A DNA stretch of 64,000 nucleotides, taken from the NCBI RefSeq assembly GCF_014203045.1, contig NZ_JACHIF010000004.1, positions 414,943 to 478,942 of the forward strand, read 5' to 3'. Positions within the stretch are counted from its first letter, which is position 1; each line of letters opens with the position of its first letter. This document shows, in pieces, positions 59,166 through 64,000 of the stretch. This DNA is from Prosthecobacter dejongeii (lineage in GTDB: Bacteria; Verrucomicrobiota; Verrucomicrobiia; Verrucomicrobiales; Verrucomicrobiaceae). The notes below the pieces were generated by a model. It was not told the origin of the DNA, made no database searches, and was given only the letters and a program-made list of their open reading frames with translations. The position numbers were made by a program, and so were the translations under genes.

Positions 59166-59858
59166 TCAGCGAGACGATGGCTTTTTTAGTGTTTGAACGA
59201 TGAGGCTAAGCCGGCGGCTAAAAGTGAGGATGGATCCGACGAAAATCACCACCAGTGCCCAGTATATGGCCACAGGCTCCCTGCCGTAGAGGGATTCTAC
59301 GAGCGCGGCTAACGCTCCCACTGTCAGCACTGCCATGCGATGTTGTTTCGCCATCGGGCCGATGAAGCTTTGTTGTCCCGTCAAGGTGCCTTGAAGTAGC
59401 CGAATATAGGCCGTCGCCATCGCTAAGATTGCGCAGGACCAGCCGAGCGGCAGCGTGTCAAAGAGCTTGATCACGCCAGGGTCCATGCGGGTGCTATAGC
59501 CCGCTCCCACCAAAATAAAAACATCCGCCACTCGGTCTGGCACTTCATTGAAAATCGGGCCCGTGGCCGAGGCTCGCCCACCTTCCACAGCCACCATCCC
59601 GTCCATTAAATTACACAGAAGTCTGAGTTGGATACCTGCCGCAGCGCCGAACCAAAGAAGGGCTGAACCCAGCGGTGTGCCCTGCTCAGGCACTCCTAAA
59701 AAACAAGATAAGGAGACGGTGGCAAATACGATACTCAGTAATGAAATCGCATTCGGGGACAGATGCGAGGCACAAGCCCAACGGGCAAGGAGGCGTGCCC
59801 AGCCCGTATTTCGTGACTTCAGTTCGCGGCGCGGGCCGTGGTCTTGCGGTGTGGACAT
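59166..59858 (-). CDS. CDP-alcohol phosphatidyltransferase family protein, variant catalytic motif
   Basis: 230 residues with several membrane helices (AISLLSIVFATVSLSCFL, ALLWFGAAAGIQLRLLC, SCAILAMATAYIRLL, MAVLTVGALAALVESLY, ALVVIFVGSILTF). Family members displace CMP from CDP-diacylglycerol or related donors to make phospholipids. The canonical motif is D-x2-DG-x2-AR-x8-G-x3-D-x3-D. Here it reads N83-LM-D86-G-MV-AV-x8-G100-PIF-N104-EVP-D108: spacing is perfect, but D1 and D3 are Asn and the Arg is Val. D86 and D108 remain. I recall a subfamily with DGMVAVEGG, so this is probably a recognised variant, but its activity may differ. It is divergent from an AraC-type regulator with a 65-bp shared upstream region. 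Confidence 0.8.
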   Translation of the reverse strand: MSTPQDHGPRRELKSRNTGWARLLARWACASHLSPNAISLLSIVFATVSLSCFLGVPEQGTPLGSALLWFGAAAGIQLRLLCNLMDGMVAVEGGRASATGPIFNEVPDRVADVFILVGAGYSTRMDPGVIKLFDTLPLGWSCAILAMATAYIRLLQGTLTGQQSFIGPMAKQHRMAVLTVGALAALVESLYGREPVAIYWALVVIFVGSILTFSRRLSLIVQTLKKPSSR

Positions 59859-59923
59859 AGAGACGATCTAACACAAGCGGACGTAAACTGCTAGACCTTC
59901 TGTGCTTCACTCCATTACACTCC

Positions 59924-60796
59924 ATGCGCATGGTGACCCAGTCACGTACCCGATCTCAATTTGAACGCATTGAAATGCCTGGTGATTCCTCCTTTGCGTG
60001 GAAGGAAATTTCGGGTCAGCATTTCACGGCCCCATTTCATCATCATCCGGAGATCGAGTTGACGATCATCACGGCCGGTCACGGACAGAGGTTCGTTGGA
60101 GATACGGTAGAACCCTTCCAAGCTGGAGATGTGGTTATCCTAGGGTCGCAGTTGCCTCATGCGTGGTTCAGCGAGGCACGCTGTCAGCAATCTGAGGCGA
60201 TCGTGGTCCAGTTCCATCCCGAAACCTTCGGTGGCGGCGTATTGAAAGCACCAGAATTAGGCAATGTAAGAGAGCTTTTGCAGCTGGCTACAGGCGGCCT
60301 CGTGATCACGGGGCACATCGCACAAGAGATGAAGCAGGAGCTCTCTTCTCTAAGTGATCTCACGCCATTGTTCCGCCTCACTGTGTTCATTGAACTGTTG
60401 GAAAAGGTAGCCACCCGTCGCAGCTATCGTTGTCTCAAAGCACAGGCTCCCGAGGAAACAGTCTCGCTGGTGGACCGGAAACGTCTGGATGAAGTGCTGC
60501 GTTACATTCACATGCATCACCGGCGTGCTTTGGCCCTGCCTGAGGTGGCAAAGGTGGCGGGACTTGGCCCAGAGTCTTTCAGTCGTTTCTTTCGCCGTGT
60601 CACGGGCCACACTTTCATCGAAACTTTGATACAAATTCGTCTGGCCAGTGCCTTGGCCTTGCTGGCAGAAAGTCCGGAAACCATTGCTGCGGTGGCTTTT
60701 GCTAGCGGCTTCGAAGACCTTTCCAATTTCAATCGTCAATTCCGCCGTACCTATGGCATCACACCGAGTGAAGCGCGGAGGCGCGCTGCGGGCTAG
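59924..60796 (+). CDS. AraC family transcriptional regulator
   Basis: 290 residues. The N-terminal half is a cupin sensor (FHHHPEIELTIITAGHGQRFVGD...GDVVILGSQLPHAWF), in which the HHH and H residues may bind a metal or sugar. The C-terminal AraC DNA-binding domain has two helix-turn-helix units: LALPEVAKVAGLGPESFSRFFRRVTG and ETIAAVAFASGFEDLSNFNRQFRRTYGITPSEARR, the latter with the family signature. It is divergent from the CDP-alcohol transferase gene and so may regulate it, or it may respond to a sugar in the way of the XylS/AraC group. The start at ATG 59924 is followed by a second ATG two codons later. Confidence 0.92.
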   Translation: MRMVTQSRTRSQFERIEMPGDSSFAWKEISGQHFTAPFHHHPEIELTIITAGHGQRFVGDTVEPFQAGDVVILGSQLPHAWFSEARCQQSEAIVVQFHPETFGGGVLKAPELGNVRELLQLATGGLVITGHIAQEMKQELSSLSDLTPLFRLTVFIELLEKVATRRSYRCLKAQAPEETVSLVDRKRLDEVLRYIHMHHRRALALPEVAKVAGLGPESFSRFFRRVTGHTFIETLIQIRLASALALLAESPETIAAVAFASGFEDLSNFNRQFRRTYGITPSEARRRAAG

Positions 60797-60871
60797 CGTG
60801 CATGGACGACTTCCTTTTTTCTATCGTCTTTTTCATTCGCTCTCTATCATTCCCTCCATCCTCTAAATCCC

Positions 60872-63325
60872 ATGACAATCTCTCCTGACCAATACGAGAA
60901 GCTCGGTGCTTTTTACCTTGGACGTGGCTACGACCTCGCTACCAAACAACTGCAGGATGACCTCATCATGTACGACTCGAAAGACCTCGTCACTCATGGT
61001 GTGGTTCTAGGGATGACCGGTTCAGGTAAAACAGGTCTTTGTTTAGCCTTGCTGGAAGAGGCCGCTATGGATGGTGTTCCTTTGATTGCGATTGATCCGA
61101 AAGGGGACATTGGCAACGCTCTGCTGACTTTTCCCAATTTGAGTCCAGAGGAATTTAAGCCTTGGGTCAATGCGGACGATGCCCGCCGCAAAGGTATCAC
61201 GGTGGATGATTACGCTGCTCAGCAGTCTCAGTTGTGGACAAAAGGCCTCGCTGACTGGGGACAAAGTGGGGAGCGTATCCGCAAACTTCGTGAGACGGTG
61301 GATATGGCCATCTACACCCCTGGTAGCAATGCCGGGCTCCCGGTCTCCATTCTTAGCTCTCTAGATTGCCCGCCCGCAGCAGTGATGGATGATGCAGAGA
61401 CGCTGGCAGATCGTATCGAAAGTACCGTTTCGTCTTTGTTGGGCCTGATGGGTATTGAGGCGGATCCAGTGCAGTCGCCTGAGCATATTCTGCTTTCGAA
61501 TATCATCGCTTTTGCTTGGAGAAAGGGGCAGAATGTCTCGCTGGAAAATTTGGTGCGTCACATCCAGCAACCGCCTCTGCGAAAGATCGGCGTGGTGGAC
61601 ATTGAGACTTTCTGTCCTGAGTCAAAGCGCACGGCACTGGCCATGAAGCTGAATAACCTCATCGCCTCACCGGGTTTTGCCACCTGGCTGGAGGGGGAGC
61701 CACTAGACATCCAGCGCATGTATTACACGCCGGAAGGGAAGCCGCGCATCACCATCTTTAACATTGCGCATCTAGGAGATAGTGAGCGGATGTTTTTCGT
61801 TTCGTTGCTTCTAAATCATTTGTTAGGTTGGATGCGGAGTCAGCAAGGCACCACCTCCCTGCGTGCGCTGTTCTACATGGATGAAATTTACGGTTATCTT
61901 CCACCCAGCGCCATGCCTCCCTCGAAGAAGCCGATGATGATTCTTCTGAAGCAAGCGCGTGCCTTTGGACTGGGCATTCTAGTGGCGACTCAGAATCCGG
62001 TGGACCTCGATTATAAAGCCCTGGCCAACATTGGAACTTGGTGGATTGGCCGACTGCAGACGGAGCGCGATAAAGCGCGCCTACTGGATGGGCTGGAAGG
62101 GGCGATCAGTAGCAGCGCTGGTCAGTTTGATCGTAAGACCCTCGAGACGGCGATTTCAGGCTTGGGAAACCGAGTTTTTCTCATGAATAATGTCCATGAG
62201 GATGGCCCCGCCATCTTCCATGTACGCTGGATCATGAGCTACCTGAGCGGTCCTCTGGCACGTGACCAAGTGAAACGTCTCATGGACCCCCTACGCCCGT
62301 CTAAAAACAGTGCTTCATCTGCCAGCGAAGATGATGGATTTCTCCCTCCTGGTGCTACGGCGGCCCCTGCCGCAGATCGTAACACGATCAAACCTAAGTT
62401 GCCAGAAGGCACAGCGGAATACTTTTTGCCCACCCATGCCTCTTCCGACACTCTTTGTTATGTTCCTGCCATTCTACGCAGTGCAGAGGTGAATTTTGAC
62501 GATGCTCGTCGCAAAATTAGCGGCCGTAGCACGGTGACACTGGTGAACCCCATTGATGTGGAAAACCAGCGTGTATTGTGGGATAAATTTGTCGAGATTC
62601 CCCGGGATGTAGATCTAAATGCCTGGAACACTGACTTTGTTGATGGTGCTGAATACACGGTTCTGCCTGGAGCGGCGATGAAATCCAGCACGTACAGTAG
62701 CATCAAGAAAGATTATGTGGACTGGGTGTATGCCAACCACAGTCTGGAAATCAGCTACAGTCCTTTGTTAGAAGCGTATTCGAATCCTGGTGAAAAAACA
62801 GATGAGTTTAAAGTCCGCATTACCCAGACAGCTCGAGAACTGCGCGACGCAGCCATCGAAGAATTGCGAGAAAAGACGGCGAAGGTATTCAAGGCATTGG
62901 AGGAGAAAGTGATCCGAGCTCAGACGAAAGTGGATACTCAAAAGTCCCAGGCCACGAGTGCTAAACTTTCCACGGCTGTATCCATTGGCACGAGCTTGCT
63001 GGGCGCATTTTTTGGTCGCAAAAAAGGCATCGCTTCTGTGGCTAAGGCCAGCACTGTAACTGGCGCCGCTCGTGTCATGAGAGAACACCAGGAAGCGGCA
63101 GCGGCAGAAGCTGAGTTAGAACGTCTCCAGGCCGACATTGCCGAGTTGGAAAAACAGTTGGCGGACGACACTCAAAAGATCCGCGATCAGTACGACCCCA
63201 CGGTTCTAGCACTCGAGACGACCAAGCTTACACCGACAAAGTCGAAGATCCTGCCGACAGCCATTGGTATCCTGTGGTTGCCCCATGAGCGGGCTGGGGC
63301 GGAGCTTCGTAAAGCATGGTCTTGA
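60872..63325 (+). CDS. HerA-like/DUF87 ATP-binding protein with C-terminal coiled coil
   Basis: 817 residues. Walker A GMTGSGKT (residues 47-54), then AIDPKGDIGNAL. Walker B is RALFYMDEIYGYLP, followed by KQARAFGLGILVATQNPVDLDYKALAN, the sensor region of the HerA/FtsK superfamily. A helical C-terminal part has charged coiled coil (DAAIEELREKTAKVFKAL, EAAAAEAELERLQADIAELE) and a Gly-rich stretch (GTSLLGAFFGRKKGIASVAK) that might insert in or contact a membrane. HerA proteins are hexameric DNA translocases; the family also includes ATPases of unknown role. No nuclease partner (NurA) or other defence gene is beside it. It is monocistronic, downstream of the AraC gene; the leader is pyrimidine-rich (tccctccatcctctaaatccc). 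Confidence 0.82.
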   Translation: MTISPDQYEKLGAFYLGRGYDLATKQLQDDLIMYDSKDLVTHGVVLGMTGSGKTGLCLALLEEAAMDGVPLIAIDPKGDIGNALLTFPNLSPEEFKPWVNADDARRKGITVDDYAAQQSQLWTKGLADWGQSGERIRKLRETVDMAIYTPGSNAGLPVSILSSLDCPPAAVMDDAETLADRIESTVSSLLGLMGIEADPVQSPEHILLSNIIAFAWRKGQNVSLENLVRHIQQPPLRKIGVVDIETFCPESKRTALAMKLNNLIASPGFATWLEGEPLDIQRMYYTPEGKPRITIFNIAHLGDSERMFFVSLLLNHLLGWMRSQQGTTSLRALFYMDEIYGYLPPSAMPPSKKPMMILLKQARAFGLGILVATQNPVDLDYKALANIGTWWIGRLQTERDKARLLDGLEGAISSSAGQFDRKTLETAISGLGNRVFLMNNVHEDGPAIFHVRWIMSYLSGPLARDQVKRLMDPLRPSKNSASSASEDDGFLPPGATAAPAADRNTIKPKLPEGTAEYFLPTHASSDTLCYVPAILRSAEVNFDDARRKISGRSTVTLVNPIDVENQRVLWDKFVEIPRDVDLNAWNTDFVDGAEYTVLPGAAMKSSTYSSIKKDYVDWVYANHSLEISYSPLLEAYSNPGEKTDEFKVRITQTARELRDAAIEELREKTAKVFKALEEKVIRAQTKVDTQKSQATSAKLSTAVSIGTSLLGAFFGRKKGIASVAKASTVTGAARVMREHQEAAAAEAELERLQADIAELEKQLADDTQKIRDQYDPTVLALETTKLTPTKSKILPTAIGILWLPHERAGAELRKAWS

Positions 63326-63402
63326 TCAATGCCCTGTTCTGGTCAGCTTTTAGAGAGGGCTATATCAGGAGTGGTTTTTTAAGCCTTTGTAGGAATCGTT
63401 GT

Positions 63403-63424
63403 CATTGCCTGAATTCAGGCAATG
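63403..63424. repeat. 22-bp perfect palindrome
   Basis: cattgcctgaattcaggcaatg reads identically on both strands with no spacer. It is flanked by cctttg (63384) and caaagg (63425-63430), which could extend the pairing after an internal loop. It lies about 80 bp after the HerA-like gene and 80 bp before the final lipoprotein gene. A terminator without a U-tract, or an operator for the next gene, are the main options. Apart from this and the promoter, 63326-63505 shows nothing else. Confidence 0.7.
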
Positions 63425-63487
63425 CAAAGGTGCACACGAGCACGCATCCGTGTCGCTTTCATGCTAGAAATGGCCTGGCGGCACCGC

Positions 63488-63493
63488 TATAAT
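63488..63493 (+). promoter_or_regulatory. Perfect -10 hexamer directly upstream of an ATG
   Basis: TATAAT at 63488-63493 lies 12 bp before the ATG at 63506, so transcription would begin about 63500 and leave only about 6 nt of leader. The -35 is weak (tagaaa at 63465). Confidence 0.5.
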
Positions 63494-63505
63494 TAAATTC
63501 CCCCC

Positions 63506-64000
63506 ATGAATTTATATTTTGTTGATGTCGTAACTCGTTTTCGTTTCGCTTTGGCTATTTGTTCGGCGTCATTGATTGCTGCATGCTCTGCACCACAGAA
63601 GTCCGCAGTGGCTGATCCCGAAGTTTTCAATTGGAGCGAAAGCCAACTTCGTTCGCGTTTCCCCAAAGCTCAAAACATCGGGGTGGTTCAGCTCTCAGGT
63701 CGAAAATTAAAGTCCCAAACATCTGACACTGGTGATGTGGAATATTTGGCGTCTGGAGGAGCCTTGCTAGTGAAAAAAGTGGAGCCACCTATTCTGGCTC
63801 AAGCCTCAGAGATTAAGGTGACTCCAGACGCAGCTATCCTTCGAGGTAACCAAGCCATGGTTAAACACAACGGGCGTTTGATCACGTCCGAGTCGGCCTC
63901 CACGGAGATCACTATTGATGGGGTCCAAGTCAAGGTAGAAGGACCTCATTTCATACGCGACTTAGCTACAGGTAAGATCACTCCGATGGCAGGAGCCACC
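63506..64000 (+). CDS. Lipoprotein, hypothetical (3' partial)
   Basis: The frame from ATG 63506 stays open for 165 codons to the window end. The N-terminus has two Arg (about 11 and 13) then a hydrophobic stretch FALAICSASLIAAC ending in a lipobox LIAAC with Cys27, so it is an exported lipoprotein. The mature part begins SAPQKSAVADPEVFNW; later text includes VEYLASGGALLVKK, ILRGNQAMVKHNGRLIT and VKVEGPHFIRDLATGK, which suggests beta-strands. I recognise no family. The leader just before the ATG is aattcccccc, with no Shine-Dalgarno. Confidence 0.75.
   Translation, partial: MNLYFVDVVTRFRFALAICSASLIAACSAPQKSAVADPEVFNWSESQLRSRFPKAQNIGVVQLSGRKLKSQTSDTGDVEYLASGGALLVKKVEPPILAQASEIKVTPDAAILRGNQAMVKHNGRLITSESASTEITIDGVQVKVEGPHFIRDLATGKITPMAGAT

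Noticed and set aside
60872..63325. HerA-like ATPase as part of a known defence island
   Set aside because: Neighbours are an AraC regulator and a lipoprotein; no nuclease, methylase, toxin or mobile gene is nearby.

Overview
The window looks like a chromosomal segment of a Gram-negative bacterium of the phylum Verrucomicrobiota, probably order Verrucomicrobiales (a Prosthecobacter/Verrucomicrobium-like lineage). That assignment is inferred from gene content: two giant secreted repeat proteins (autotransporter-associated beta-strand repeats ending in a PEP-CTERM signal; delta-60/Calx-beta/Ig repeats), a Tat-exported Gfo/Idh/MocA oxidoreductase beside a DoxX-like protein, an ECF sigma factor paired with a von Willebrand A protein, and an LptE/BamD-like outer-membrane assembly cluster showing an LPS outer membrane. 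No 16S gene is present, so the genus cannot be fixed. There is no integrase, transposase, plasmid origin, CRISPR array or phage gene.

Region 1 (1-16.6 kb): one giant surface-protein gene whose 5' end lies outside the window. It is split into two reading frames by a perfect 23-bp tandem duplication at 10634-10679; deleting one copy restores a single frame of about 5,500 codons ending in a PEP-CTERM sorting signal. Inside it a block of about 4.6 kb is duplicated in tandem. Region 2 (16.6-18.1 kb): DJ-1-like protein and M48 metalloprotease on the minus strand. Region 3 (18.3-28.9 kb): a second giant secreted protein (3,543 aa) of alternating delta-60 arrays and Calx-beta or Ig domains, closed by a strong terminator.

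Region 4 (29-37.1 kb): a small hypothetical protein, an alpha/beta hydrolase + DUF2156 pair (possible lipid aminoacylation), an exported protein + diacylglycerol kinase pair, mannose-6-phosphate isomerase, and a BamD-like/LptE/RsmI operon. Region 5 (37.2-47.3 kb): glycogen phosphorylase, a small Cys/His-rich protein, hisH-hisB, a MoxR ATPase with a large membrane/coiled-coil partner, a small hypothetical protein and DNA ligase LigA. Region 6 (47.4-53.4 kb): ECF sigma factor with a VWA/anti-sigma-like fusion, tRNA-Arg(ACG), a DUF937 protein and an ABC exporter (permease + ATPase). Region 7 (53.4-64 kb): a small membrane protein, an orphan 2-oxoacid dehydrogenase E2, a discoidin-like exported protein, the Gfo/Idh/MocA and DoxX pair, a cyclic-nucleotide-binding protein, a variant CDP-alcohol phosphatidyltransferase divergent from an AraC regulator, a HerA-like ATPase and a truncated lipoprotein gene.

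A recurrent feature is that Shine-Dalgarno sequences are scarce: most start codons are preceded by pyrimidine-rich leaders, and two predicted promoters lie so close to the ATG that their mRNAs would be nearly leaderless. The most notable items for follow-up are the 23-bp duplication that switches the giant adhesin out of frame, the pyrimidine leaders, and the passenger-like beta-strand motif inside the VWA/anti-sigma-like protein.
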